This document shows, one piece after another, positions 44,775 to 52,963 of a DNA stretch of 64,000 bases. The stretch lies in assembly GCF_900168115.1 (NCBI RefSeq), contig NZ_FUZC01000004.1, positions 248,001 through 312,000 on the forward strand, read 5' to 3'. Under the pieces are notes generated by a model. That model worked only from the letters and a program-made list of their open reading frames with translations. It was not told the DNA's origin and ran no database searches. The translations under genes were made by a program, and so were the position numbers. Numbering within the stretch: position 1 is the stretch's first letter; each line of letters opens with the position of its first letter. This stretch comes from Salegentibacter salinarum (lineage in GTDB: Bacteria; Bacteroidota; Bacteroidia; Flavobacteriales; Flavobacteriaceae).

Positions 44775-45266
44775 ATGGAAACAACAAATGTAAAAAAAGA
44801 AGTGCAGGTAATTAATGCTGAAGAATTACTGACGCATTTAAAAGGCCATCGTAAGTTAACCAGAAGGACTATTGAAATTTTTCCGGAGGAGCAACTTTTC
44901 ACTTATTCTATTGGTGGCATGCGCAGTTTTGCTGAATTAATTCAGGAACTTCTGGGAATTGCCGCACCGGGAATTAAGGAAATTGCTACCGGAAACCCGG
45001 CCGAGTTACAAGAGAATTTTGATCATCAAAATAAAAAAGCCAATCTACTTGAAGCCTGGGATAAAGCTACGGTGGAAATTGAAAAATACTGGCTACAAAT
45101 TGAACAGGAGCGTTTTCAGGAAACCATAAAATCTTTCGGCCAATATGAAGGGAAAGTTTGGGAGAACATCTTCTATTTTATCGACAATGAAATACATCAT
45201 CGCGCGCAGGCTTTTGTGTATTTGCGTGCTTTAGGAATTGATCCTCCTTTCTTTTGGGATAGGTAA
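44775..45266 (+). CDS. DinB-family protein (cytoplasmic)
   Basis: 163 residues, four-helix DinB/YfiT-like fold. FPEEQLFTYSIGGMRSFAELIQELLG and the C-terminal EIHHRAQAFVYLRALGIDPP (metal His) match DinB family patterns. Family members bind a metal and some act as thiol (bacillithiol, mycothiol) S-transferases; this makes a link to bshA attractive but unproven. Its stop overlaps the start of the NFDLEDCD protein gene (TAATGG), so the two are coupled. Confidence 0.82.
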   Translation: METTNVKKEVQVINAEELLTHLKGHRKLTRRTIEIFPEEQLFTYSIGGMRSFAELIQELLGIAAPGIKEIATGNPAELQENFDHQNKKANLLEAWDKATVEIEKYWLQIEQERFQETIKSFGQYEGKVWENIFYFIDNEIHHRAQAFVYLRALGIDPPFFWDR

Positions 45267-45481
45267 TGGATGTATTGGTTTTTAAAACCTCGGTTAAAAA
45301 TGAACTGCAAGCTAGCCAGTTACAACCGAAGTTAGATAAATTGATCCAGCAAGGAGAATGCTGGAATTTTGACCTGGAAGATTGTGATCGTATTTTGCGT
45401 TTTGAAGCGAATCAAATACGGGCAGAAAAAATTCTAAAAACACTACACCAAAGCGGTTTTGAATGCGAAGAGTTGTTATAA
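45266..45481 (+). CDS. Small NFDLEDCD protein, copy 1
   Basis: 71 residues, no signal peptide. It shares with the 51793 gene product the pattern VFKT at the N-terminus, NFDLEDCDxILRxE in the centre and GFxxEEL at the C-terminus. The alternation of two helices and strands over 70 residues is compatible with a ferredoxin-like (HMA-size) fold, although no CxxC metal motif exists. The stop/start overlap with the DinB gene and a strong terminator right behind it show a two-gene unit. Function unknown. Confidence 0.75.
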   Translation: MDVLVFKTSVKNELQASQLQPKLDKLIQQGECWNFDLEDCDRILRFEANQIRAEKILKTLHQSGFECEELL

Positions 45482-45482
45482 C

Positions 45483-45513
45483 AATCGGCAGGAGCTAAAA
45501 GTTCCTGCCGATT
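45483..45513. terminator. Strong bidirectional terminator
   Basis: AATCGGCAGGA and TCCTGCCGATT are perfect 11-base arms around a 9-base loop, followed by TTTT. It ends the DinB/NFDLEDCD transcript and serves the convergent DUF1697 gene. Confidence 0.88.
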
Positions 45514-45515
45514 TT

Positions 45516-46061
45516 TTACAATAGTTTTCCAATTTTTAAAACGGTATTCCAGTTGCGTGTGGTAAGGTCTTTCCCAAATGTATTTTCCAATAATTTCATA
45601 GCCTCGATGGTTCTCTTTTCAGAAACATTTAAAACGCTTATAATTTCTACTCCTGTAAAATTTAAAATTTGGAACGATTTATCTTCCGAACTCCACGGCG
45701 TTTTAATAGGAGAATTTTCTATTCTGTTTTTTAGAAAAGTAATATATAATCGAAGATCTTTATGTACTTCAATCTTTTTAAAAGGATTGCTTTTTAAAAG
45801 TTCTTGAAAATCTGTTGACGTGCGTATAAGAACAGGCACCGGAAATCCAAAAGTTTTTTCTAAAGCTACACTCATTTTTTCCTCTAATTTTTTTTCAGTA
45901 GTTGCAGGTGCAGAAAAAACTACATTTCCGGAATTAAGCAAGGTTTTTACGTTTTCAAGACCGAAACTCGTCATCATTTTTTTAAGGTCTGCCATCGGCA
46001 CTTTTTTATGCCCTCCAACATTTATTCCGCGTAGGAAGGCTATGTATTTTTTATTTTCCAT
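45516..46061 (-). CDS. DUF1697 family protein
   Basis: 181 residues with the DUF1697 signature start KKYIAFLRGINVGGHKKVPMADLK, TLLNSGNVVFS, and C-terminal TTRNWNTVLKIGKLL. The family has a ferredoxin-like double domain and no known activity. It starts 18 bases after the WYL regulator stop on the same strand, so the two are probably one transcript. Confidence 0.9.
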   Translation of the reverse strand: MENKKYIAFLRGINVGGHKKVPMADLKKMMTSFGLENVKTLLNSGNVVFSAPATTEKKLEEKMSVALEKTFGFPVPVLIRTSTDFQELLKSNPFKKIEVHKDLRLYITFLKNRIENSPIKTPWSSEDKSFQILNFTGVEIISVLNVSEKRTIEAMKLLENTFGKDLTTRNWNTVLKIGKLL

Positions 46062-46079
46062 TTTAACTTCACTTAATTT

Positions 46080-47039
46080 CTATTCAATTCCTTTTTCTGT
46101 ATTCTTTAAAATTTCTTTTACCCGGATTTTTAAACCTTCGGGTTCCAAAATTTTTGCATAGTCGCCAAACATTAAATACCAACGCGGAAATCCATCTTCC
46201 AGATCTCGTGACATAAAAGTCATTTCTACCTGATTACCGCAAATTTTTTCAGAAATAAACCCATAATAGTTTCTCTCTGATTTTATATATTTCACAACTT
46301 CTTTGGCTACTAAAATCCGAATTTTAGTATTGTGAGTGGATGTATGATTTTTTAAGAAATGATCTAAGGGCGGATGTTCCTGCTGAAAAAGAGTTTCAGT
46401 ACGAGTAATCTTCTGAATTCTATCGGTGCGAAATAGGCGGTAATCTTTTCGTAAATGACAAAAACCCGTAACATACCAATGGCGGTTTTCATGAAAAATT
46501 CCAACGGGCTCAATTTTTCGTTCTGTTGGGATTTCAGAATCCTGCGAATGATAAAGGAGAAAAACCTGGTGTTTTTCTGCAATACTCTCAAATAAAATCT
46601 CTAAAGCATCAGGTACATTTTCGTTAAAAAGTTCTTCGGAAGGATTAATAAATACCTTGGACTCTATAGCCGAAACCATATCTTTTTCTGAACCGCGCAA
46701 CACCGATTTCAATTTAAACATCGCAGATTCATAATGACTACCAAGTGTTTTATCGGTGAACTTTTGCATCAACTTTTCGGCAGCTACAAAACTTTGCGCT
46801 TCTTTTGACGTGAACATTACCGGTGGCAATCGGTAGCCGTCCACAATAGAATACCCTACACCGGCCTCACTGTAAATAGGTACACCTGAAGCTTCCAGGG
46901 TTCGAATATCGCGATAGATGGTGCGTAAACTAACCTCAAAACGATCTGCCAACTCCTGGGCTTTTACAATGCGCTTAGATTGCAGCTGAATAAGAATTGC
47001 CACAATACGGTCAAATCGCTTAAGGGTATCAAAACTCAT
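46080..47039 (-). CDS. YafY-type WYL-domain transcriptional regulator
   Basis: 319 residues. N-terminal winged HTH (about 5-60, RIVKAQELADRFEVSLRTIYRDIRT), then a WYL domain (about 140-215; HENRHWYVTGFCHLRKDYRLFR) and a C-terminal WCX-like extension. WYL proteins bind nucleic acid or nucleotide ligands and often control DNA-damage or defence genes. Here it sits divergent to a series of VOC, NTF2 and SRPBCC genes starting at 47250 and is the obvious candidate regulator of them (inference). Confidence 0.88.
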   Translation of the reverse strand: MSFDTLKRFDRIVAILIQLQSKRIVKAQELADRFEVSLRTIYRDIRTLEASGVPIYSEAGVGYSIVDGYRLPPVMFTSKEAQSFVAAEKLMQKFTDKTLGSHYESAMFKLKSVLRGSEKDMVSAIESKVFINPSEELFNENVPDALEILFESIAEKHQVFLLYHSQDSEIPTERKIEPVGIFHENRHWYVTGFCHLRKDYRLFRTDRIQKITRTETLFQQEHPPLDHFLKNHTSTHNTKIRILVAKEVVKYIKSERNYYGFISEKICGNQVEMTFMSRDLEDGFPRWYLMFGDYAKILEPEGLKIRVKEILKNTEKGIE

Positions 47040-47249
47040 ATGGCTAAGATAATAATTTAGCTATTTGATCTGGTCCTCAATTATAGGGAGGTTGGTAGCC
47101 ATTATTCTCATTCAAATAGTTTACAAAGAAAAAATACAATTCAAGATTATTAAATTTTGTCGCAAACTCCCCCAAAAATTGGCGTATTTCCCCCAGATGT
47201 TTTTACTAGAAACCCTTTAATTTTATGATAACCAATAAATTAATGTAAA

Positions 47250-47630
47250 ATGTTTAAATATTCATCAGTTTTTAGTGGCTTTTCGGTAAACGATTTAGAT
47301 AAGGCAGAGGAGTTTTATAGAGAGATCCTAGAATTTTCGGTGAAGAATAATCCTATGGGACATATTGAATTAGAAATCCCTGATCATAATAATATTATTA
47401 TCTATCCAAAACCAGATCACCAACCGGCTGTTTTCACCGTATTAAATATTCCGGTAGAAAATATTGATAAAACTGTAGATCAACTGGTTAAAAAAGGAGT
47501 TCAGTTTGAACAATATGAAGGAGAAATAGCTACCGACGAAAAGGGAATATGCAGAAGCGATGCAAAAGGACCAATTATAGCCTGGTTTAAAGACCCGGCT
47601 GGAAATATTCTTTCGATTTTAGAGGAATAA
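47250..47630 (+). CDS. VOC-family (glyoxalase/dioxygenase superfamily) protein
   Basis: 126 residues, one VOC module of two beta-alpha-beta-beta-beta units: FSGFSVNDLDKAEEFYREIL at the start and GPIIAWFKDPAGNILSILEE at the end. Putative metal ligands are the Glu residues in HIELEIPD and ILSILEE. Activity (lyase, isomerase or resistance binding) cannot be told. First gene of the plus-strand island. Confidence 0.85.
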   Translation: MFKYSSVFSGFSVNDLDKAEEFYREILEFSVKNNPMGHIELEIPDHNNIIIYPKPDHQPAVFTVLNIPVENIDKTVDQLVKKGVQFEQYEGEIATDEKGICRSDAKGPIIAWFKDPAGNILSILEE

Positions 47631-47635
47631 ATTAA

Positions 47636-47656
47636 CTCACAAACCTCACAGGTTTT
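47636..47656. repeat. Short repeat/hairpin, copy A
   Basis: CTCACAAACCTCACAGGTTTT contains AAACCT-CAC-AGGTTT and follows the VOC stop by 5 bases. A related copy occurs at 51007-51028 behind another VOC gene, suggesting a terminator-like dispersed element. Confidence 0.4.
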
Positions 47657-47674
47657 ATCACTAAAAAGAAGATT

Positions 47675-48031
47675 TTGACAGAAAAAGAAAATTTTATCAA
47701 AGAGCTAAATGAAGCATTTGCAGAAGGAGATGTTCCATTTATTCTAGATTGTATGGCTGACGATATTGTTTGGGAAATGATTGGTGGAAACACTAGTCGC
47801 GGTAAAGCAGAAATTGAAAAGGAAATGGCTGCAATGAAAGATGTAGAAATGCTGGAGATGAAGTTAGACAAAGTGATTACTCACGGAAAATCTGCTGCAT
47901 CAAATGGTACTTTCAGGTTGAAGAAAAATGGTAAAGAAAAGGCATACGGGTTTTGCGACCTCTATGAATTTAACGGATTTAAAAAAGCGAAAGTGAGGAA
48001 AATGACTTCGTATGTAATTCCGATGAAGTAG
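47675..48031 (+). CDS. SnoaL/NTF2-like protein
   Basis: 118 residues from TTG at 47675; no ATG precedes the conserved start. NTF2-like fold: FIKELNEAFAEGDVPFILDCMADDIVWEMIGGNT is the classic alpha-helix plus bent strand, with conserved Trp, and FCDLYEFNGFKKAKVRKMTSYVIP ends the cone. Such proteins are small-molecule isomerases or binding scaffolds. Part of the VOC/SRPBCC island. Confidence 0.8.
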   Translation: MTEKENFIKELNEAFAEGDVPFILDCMADDIVWEMIGGNTSRGKAEIEKEMAAMKDVEMLEMKLDKVITHGKSAASNGTFRLKKNGKEKAYGFCDLYEFNGFKKAKVRKMTSYVIPMK

Positions 48032-48044
48032 AAAGTAGTTTAAG

Positions 48045-48120
48045 GATCTTCCCGAACCTGTGTCAGATCTGTTCTACTGAAGCAAGCTATCAGATTCTAA
48101 AACAGGTTCAGAATGACTTT
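48045..48120. repeat. REP-like intergenic element, copy 1
   Basis: Two arms in inverted orientation (48045-48070 and 48092-48120) both carry degenerate forms of CCTGAACTTGTTTCAGGATCT, a sequence type known to me as a common intergenic repeat in Bacteroidota. The arms can pair into a long imperfect hairpin. A half-element occurs at 50483-50510. Confidence 0.5.
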
Positions 48121-48140
48121 TAATTTTAAAGAGTATTAAG

Positions 48141-49067
48141 ATGAAAACACAAAAAATTACACCTCATCTATGGTTCGATAATAAAAAAAATTCGGCAGAG
48201 GAAGTGGTAGATTTCTATAAATCGGCTTTCAGAAATGTTGAAATAAAAAATATTTCCCGCTATGGGAAAGCCGGGCAGGAAATTCATAAACAAAAGCCAG
48301 GTAGCGTGATGACTGTAGAATTTTCTATTGAAAATTATGAATTTGTTGGCTTAAATGGCGGTGATTATTTCCAATTAAATCCTTCAGTCTCATTTTTCGT
48401 GCTTTGTCATACTAAAAAAGAGATTGAAGATTTATGGGCTAAATTGAAGGAAAATGGAGAGGTACTAATGCCTTTAGATAACTATGAATGGAGCCCAAAA
48501 TATGGCTGGGTTCAGGATAAATTTGGAGTTAACTGGCAATTAATGCTGGAAGAATCTCAAAGCACAAAAGAAAAAATTGTGCCTTTGTTCTTTTTTACCG
48601 GTAGAAGCCATGGACAGGCGGAAGATGCCATAAAATTTTATAATTCGGTATTTAAAAATTCGCAGATTGAAGGCATTTTAAAATATACCCAAGGAGATAA
48701 AAATGAGTACGCATTAGGAATGGTTAAACACGCACAGTTTCAGCTGGAAGAGCAAACTTTTATGGCAATGGATAGCGGGATAAAAAACGATTTTCCGTTT
48801 AGTGAAGCGATTTCATTTATCATTGATTGCCAAACCCAGGAAGAAATAGACTATTACTGGCTGAAGCTTTCTACCGTGCCTGAAGCAGAGCAATGCGGAT
48901 GGTTAAAAGATAAGTTTGGCATGTCCTGGCAGGTGGTACCATCAACATTACTCAATAAAATGCTGCAGGATCCAGATAATGAAAAAAGAGAACGCGCCAT
49001 CGCTTCCTTTATGCAAATGAAGAAATTCGATATTCAGCAATTGAAGAAGGATTTTGAAGGGAAGTAA
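48141..49067 (+). CDS. Double PhnB-like VOC protein
   Basis: 308 residues composed of two tandem PhnB-like domains (about 5-140 and 150-295). Each shows the same frame: TPHLWFDN / VPLFFFTG, VVDFYKSAF / AIKFYNSVF, WVQDKFGVNWQ / WLKDKFGMSWQ. The family is named after a 3-demethylubiquinone methyltransferase-like Pfam entry but is not a methyltransferase. Function unknown; fusion of the two halves is common in Bacteroidota. Confidence 0.87.
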   Translation: MKTQKITPHLWFDNKKNSAEEVVDFYKSAFRNVEIKNISRYGKAGQEIHKQKPGSVMTVEFSIENYEFVGLNGGDYFQLNPSVSFFVLCHTKKEIEDLWAKLKENGEVLMPLDNYEWSPKYGWVQDKFGVNWQLMLEESQSTKEKIVPLFFFTGRSHGQAEDAIKFYNSVFKNSQIEGILKYTQGDKNEYALGMVKHAQFQLEEQTFMAMDSGIKNDFPFSEAISFIIDCQTQEEIDYYWLKLSTVPEAEQCGWLKDKFGMSWQVVPSTLLNKMLQDPDNEKRERAIASFMQMKKFDIQQLKKDFEGK

Positions 49068-49129
49068 ACTACCTAGAGCATTTAACTCTCAATTATTGAG
49101 TAATATACTATAACTTAAATCGAAAGCTT

Positions 49130-49531
49130 ATGAATACAAAGCAAATATGGTCAAATTTATCGGTAAAGGATTTAGAGCGAACAACAAGTTTTTATACCAG
49201 CTTAGGTTTTAAATCCAATAATTCCCGCCCCTCAACAGAGCTTACAAGTTTCATTGTGGGAGTTAATAGTTTTGTAATTCACTTTTTTATAGAAAGCAAG
49301 CTTAAAACCGCATTAAAAGGTGAATTAGCTAATTTAAAGAAGGGAAATGAAGTTTTATTCACCCTTGCCGCTTCCAGCCCTGAGGAAGTAAACCAGTGGA
49401 AAATAGAGGTTGAAAATGCAGGGGGTACAATTGTTTCCAAACCTCAAGAATTTGGAGATGGATATTATGGTTTCGTATTTTCAGATCCAGACGGTCATAA
49501 GTTCAATGTATTTTACATGGAAGGTTTTTAA
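49130..49531 (+). CDS. VOC-family protein (glyoxalase-like)
   Basis: 133 residues, one VOC module: IWSNLSVKDLERTTSFYTSLGF at the start and GYYGFVFSDPDGHKFNVFYMEGF at the end. The ending fits the bleomycin-resistance/lactoylglutathione lyase-like subgroup that also includes proteins annotated as extradiol dioxygenase. Third gene in the island with this fold. Confidence 0.85.
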   Translation: MNTKQIWSNLSVKDLERTTSFYTSLGFKSNNSRPSTELTSFIVGVNSFVIHFFIESKLKTALKGELANLKKGNEVLFTLAASSPEEVNQWKIEVENAGGTIVSKPQEFGDGYYGFVFSDPDGHKFNVFYMEGF

Positions 49532-49601
49532 ACATAAAATCTTGAAAAGATTGCTTTACTTAATTAATGATTAATCTGATTCATAATCAAAAAAAATAGT
49601 T

Positions 49602-50465
49602 ATGGAACGAAAAGAATTTATAAGCACAATTAATGCTTCTCGAGAAAAAGTGTGGGAGGTATTATGGAGCGATGATACCTACCCAAAATGGACCGCGCCG
49701 TTTAGCGAAGGTTCCCGTGCAGAATCTGACTGAAAGGAAGGCAGTAAAGTATATTTCTTAAATGCCGATGGAGAAGGTATGGTTGCATTAATCGATAAAC
49801 GTAAAGATCCCGAAATTATGAATTTTAAACATATTGGGATGGTTGATAAATACGGCAACGAAGATTATGAAAGTGAAAAAGTAAAATCCTGGGCCGGGGT
49901 GATGGAAAATTACCGGTTGGAAGATAAAAACGGAAAGACCAATCTCACGGTAAATATGGATTTAGAAGATGAATACAAAGATTATTTTTTAAAAACCTGG
50001 CCAAATGCATTGGAGAAATTAAAAGAAATAGCTGAAAACGATAGCCAGATGCAAAACCCGATAACAATTTCTGCAAAAGTTAATGCACCAATTGAAAAAG
50101 TTTGGGAGGTATGGAACGCGCCGGAGCATATTGAGAACTGGAATACGGCTTCAGAGGACTGGCATACAACTTCAGCTAAAAATGATTTAAAGAAAGGCGG
50201 AAAATTATCTTACCGTATGGAATCTAAAGACGGTAGTAGGGGCTTCGATTTTGAAGGTGTTTATGATGAAGTAAAACCTAATAAATCTTTTAGCTATAAA
50301 CTTACTGACGGGAGGAAAGTCAGTGCTAATTTTAAAGAAAAGGACAACACAACTCTTATAGAAGAAAACTTTGAGGCCGAACAGCAAAACAGCCGAGAAT
50401 TACAGCAGCAAGGTTGGCAGGCGATTTTGAATAATTTCAAAAAGTATGTGGAAAATTTAAAATGA
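49602..50465 (+). pseudogene. Tandem SRPBCC (AHSA1-like) gene interrupted by in-frame TGA
   Basis: The frame starts at ATG 49602 and runs to 50465 (287 residues) but for TGA at 49731-49733, codon 44. The residues around it (AESD-stop-KEGSKVYFL) show that a Trp (TGG) is expected, as in the D-W-K-x-G-S motif of AHSA1-type domains. First domain: 49602 to about 50040; second: about 50060 to 50465 (ITISAKVNAPIEKVWEVWNAPEHIENW). Downstream of the stop the frame is intact and a new start at 49779 would yield 228 residues with only the second domain whole. A recent nonsense mutation or a sequencing error is likely. Confidence 0.8.
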
Positions 50466-50482
50466 AATTAGCTGAATTAAAA

Positions 50483-50510
50483 ATCTTCCCTGACCTTGTT
50501 TCAGGGACTC
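50483..50510. repeat. REP-like element, half copy
   Basis: ATCTTCCCTGACCTTGTTTC plus AGGGACTC resembles arm 1 of the 48045-48120 element. It contains CCCTGA (50488-50493) facing TCAGGG (50501-50506), so it can form a small hairpin behind the SRPBCC gene. Confidence 0.45.
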
Positions 50511-50555
50511 ACTTGAATCATTATAAAAAACTATAATCAATTAAATTCAAAAACA

Positions 50556-50990
50556 ATGGCAACACTAAATCCCTATTTAAATTTTAATGGCAATACTGAA
50601 GAAGCTTTTAACTTCTACAAATCGGTGTTTAAAAGTGATTTTTCTCATATAATGCGTTTTACAGATATGCCTCCGGAAGAAGAAGGTGCTGATAAAATTC
50701 CGAAGGAATATGAAAATCAAATTCTGCATGTATCCCTGCCCATTGGTGACAGCGTTTTAATGGGATCAGATTGTATTGAAGCCTTTGGCCAGAAAGCTGT
50801 TTTTGGTAGCAGTAATTATATTTCGGTAACTCCCACAAGCGAAGAAGAAACCCGCCGACTTTTCATAGAACTTTCTGCAGATGGCGAGGTTGAAATGCCC
50901 CTGGAAGAAATGTTCTGGGGTGATCTCTTCGCGAGTTTTTCAGATAAATTCGGGATAAAATGGATGCTGAATTATCCAATAGAAAAATAA
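50556..50990 (+). CDS. PhnB-like VOC protein
   Basis: 144 residues, single PhnB-like domain: TLNPYLNFNGNTEEAFNFYK, FGQKAVFGSSNYISVTPTSE, EMPLEEMFWGDLFASFSDKF and GIKWMLNY. The order and lengths match the widespread YdeI/PhnB VOC proteins of unknown catalytic role. Fourth VOC gene in the island. Confidence 0.9.
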   Translation: MATLNPYLNFNGNTEEAFNFYKSVFKSDFSHIMRFTDMPPEEEGADKIPKEYENQILHVSLPIGDSVLMGSDCIEAFGQKAVFGSSNYISVTPTSEEETRRLFIELSADGEVEMPLEEMFWGDLFASFSDKFGIKWMLNYPIEK

Positions 50991-51006
50991 ATCATAAATC
51001 TTCAAT

Positions 51007-51028
51007 CTCGCAAACTTTGCAGGTTTTT
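51007..51028. repeat. Short repeat/hairpin, copy B
   Basis: CTCGCAAACTTTGCAGGTTT resembles copy A at 47636. It again lies just behind a VOC gene (15 bases after its stop) and ends in a T run. Confidence 0.4.
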
Positions 51029-51070
51029 CAGAAGAACTTAACCACTAACTAACAATTAACAAATTCAATT

Positions 51071-51679
51071 ATGAAAAATTTAATTTTAGGCATTGCCTTG
51101 TTTTTAATAGCAAGTTTGCCGCTTACAGCTCAGCAGAATACAAATAACAAAGAATTTCTTTTCAATTATTTTGAAGAAACCACTGAGCAGCTGGAAGACG
51201 AAATCTCAGGACTTTCAGAAGAACAAATGCATTTTAAACCTTCTGAAGAAGAATGGTCTATTAGCCAATGTATAGAACACATTATTCTAACTGAAATAAT
51301 GCTGTATGAAATGGCTAAAACCGAACTGGATAAACCCGAAAATCCGGAAAGAAAAGGGGATGTTAAATTTAAAGACGAAGATTTAATAGAAGGAATAAAA
51401 GACAGAAGTAAAAAAGCCCAGGCCAGTGATGAATTAACCGGCGAAGGACAATACAATAGTCCTGAAATAGCTATTGCAGATTTTAAGGAACAACGGCAAT
51501 TAATCCTGGATTTTATAGAGACAACCCCAGTAGAAACTTTTAGAAATCATATTAGTGATTCCCCTTTTGGTGCCGTAGACACCTATCAATCTATATTATT
51601 TATCGCCGGCCACACCGCCAGACATACGCTGCAGATCGAAGAGATAAAAGCTTCAGAAGGATTCCCGGATAGACCCTGA
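51071..51679 (+). CDS. Exported DinB-family protein
   Basis: 202 residues with a signal peptide (MKNLILGIALFLIAS to LTAQ), hence periplasmic. The mature domain is DinB-like: LSEEQMHFKPSEEEWSISQC with the first metal-type His in CIEHIILTE, and FIAGHTARHTLQIEEI with two more. This is the standard three-His site. It is 114 bases ahead of the second NFDLEDCD gene, repeating the order seen at 44775-45481. Confidence 0.85.
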   Translation: MKNLILGIALFLIASLPLTAQQNTNNKEFLFNYFEETTEQLEDEISGLSEEQMHFKPSEEEWSISQCIEHIILTEIMLYEMAKTELDKPENPERKGDVKFKDEDLIEGIKDRSKKAQASDELTGEGQYNSPEIAIADFKEQRQLILDFIETTPVETFRNHISDSPFGAVDTYQSILFIAGHTARHTLQIEEIKASEGFPDRP

Positions 51680-51792
51680 ATTATTTATTAATTATAAATT
51701 AACCTTAGACCCTGTAACTTATTAAGGAGATTGCTACTAACTGGAAACTTAAAATAAGTTTAACCGGAAACCCTTAACCGAAAATTGAAAAA

Positions 51793-52011
51793 ATGGTTAG
51801 AGTATTTAAAACCAATATTACAGATACAAACCTGGCAGATGAATTTATTGATTCAATTCATTTAAATTTCAGCAATTATATAGCAAATTTTGATCTTGAG
51901 GATTGCGATAATATCTTAAGAATTGAATCTTTTAACAACGAAATTTGCCGGGATTCTATTATTAATTTACTTGCTGAAAAAGGTTTTTATGCTGAAGAAT
52001 TGCCGGACTAA
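51793..52011 (+). CDS. Small NFDLEDCD protein, copy 2
   Basis: 72 residues, without signal peptide. Paralogue of the 45266 product: VFKT near the start, ANFDLEDCDNILRIES in the centre, GFYAEELPD at the end. Helix-strand pattern agrees with a small ferredoxin-like domain. The conserved Asp-Cys-Asp could bind a metal or a thiol (inference). It follows a DinB gene like its paralogue, but with a 114-base gap instead of overlap. Ends 3 bases before the convergent LpxH-type gene. Confidence 0.75.
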   Translation: MVRVFKTNITDTNLADEFIDSIHLNFSNYIANFDLEDCDNILRIESFNNEICRDSIINLLAEKGFYAEELPD

Positions 52012-52014
52012 TCT

Positions 52015-52848
52015 CTATTTTATCACTGTAATTGCTGCAAGAAGACTTTTTTCAGATTGTTTTTGAAGCTGATGGTAATAAGTAAGATTCCACTTTTTAT
52101 CTTCATATTCCAGGACGCTAAGGTTTTCTACCCAATCGCCCGAATTTAAATAAAGGCAGGTACCTTTTTTATTGGTCTTCCTTATTATTTTGGGTTGGTG
52201 AATGTGGCCGCATACCACATATTTATAGCCATTTTCTATTGCAAGATCTGAAACGGTTTTTTCAAATCCTGCAATGAATTTTCCGGCATTTTTTACGCTG
52301 TTCTTTATCTTTTTTGAAAGGGAATACTTGTTTTTGCCCATTTTCACTAAGATCCGGTTAAGTAAGCGGTTGATGAGAATCAACAAATCATAACCCCAAC
52401 CTCCAAGTTTAGCGATCCATTTTGCTTTATGAATTCCAACATCAAATACATCACCGTGAAAAAACCAGGCTTTTTTGCCATCCAGTTCCAAAACCAGCTT
52501 ATCGGTAATTCGCAAATCGCCAATTTGAGTATCGCTAAACTTTCGTAAGAATTCATCGTGGTTCCCGGTAATATAAATAACCTCGGTACCCTTAGCACTA
52601 AGATCGATGATCTTTTTAATAACTTCCAGGTGAGATTTGGGAAAATAACTTTTCCTAAACTGCCAGATATCAATAAAATCTCCGTTCAGCACCAGTTTTT
52701 TAGGCTGAATACTCTCCAAATATTCCATAAGTTCAGTGGCGTGGGCACCAAAAGTACCAAGGTGGACATCTGAAATTACAACTATTTCCGGCTTTCTTTT
52801 ACTTGACAAGTGCTTGATTTTCTTTTCTTTACAAAGAACATAAATCAA
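52015..52848 (-). CDS. LpxH-type UDP-2,3-diacylglucosamine diphosphatase / metallophosphoesterase
   Basis: Up to 277 residues, calcineurin-like phosphoesterase. Dimetal motifs: ISDVHLG, NGDFIDIWQF, ITGNHDEF, HGDVFD, CGHIHQP. The DFIDIW version matches LpxH and LpxH2-like proteins that hydrolyse UDP-diacylglucosamine to lipid X in lipid A synthesis. No ATG lies near the N-terminus: TTG at 52848 or TTG at 52809 (giving MSSKRKPEIVVISDVHLG) are the choices, the second being closer to homologues as I know them. Confidence 0.85.
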   Translation of the reverse strand: MIYVLCKEKKIKHLSSKRKPEIVVISDVHLGTFGAHATELMEYLESIQPKKLVLNGDFIDIWQFRKSYFPKSHLEVIKKIIDLSAKGTEVIYITGNHDEFLRKFSDTQIGDLRITDKLVLELDGKKAWFFHGDVFDVGIHKAKWIAKLGGWGYDLLILINRLLNRILVKMGKNKYSLSKKIKNSVKNAGKFIAGFEKTVSDLAIENGYKYVVCGHIHQPKIIRKTNKKGTCLYLNSGDWVENLSVLEYEDKKWNLTYYHQLQKQSEKSLLAAITVIK

Positions 52849-52963
52849 ATAATTTTAAACATTTAATCTGCTTTATTGAATATTTACCAAATCATTAAAT
52901 CCACTTTCATTTGTTAACGGAATATTAAATCAACTTACATTTTCAAATATTGACTGAAAAAAT

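Noticed and set aside
46364-46591. Antisense frames inside genes (this and dozens of similar ones) as genes
   Set aside because: They lie wholly within well-supported coding regions on the other strand or frame, lack motifs and promoters, and show the amino-acid make-up of shadow frames.
49087-49101. CTCAATTATTGAG palindrome as relative of the one behind tamB
   Set aside because: Similar in shape to 25159-25171 but short, AT-rich and without a T run at the right distance; no ground for calling it a shared element.
49731-49733. TGA as selenocysteine codon
   Set aside because: The position is a structural Trp in the family, there is no downstream hairpin resembling a bacterial SECIS element that I can see, and no selenocysteine machinery lies in the window.
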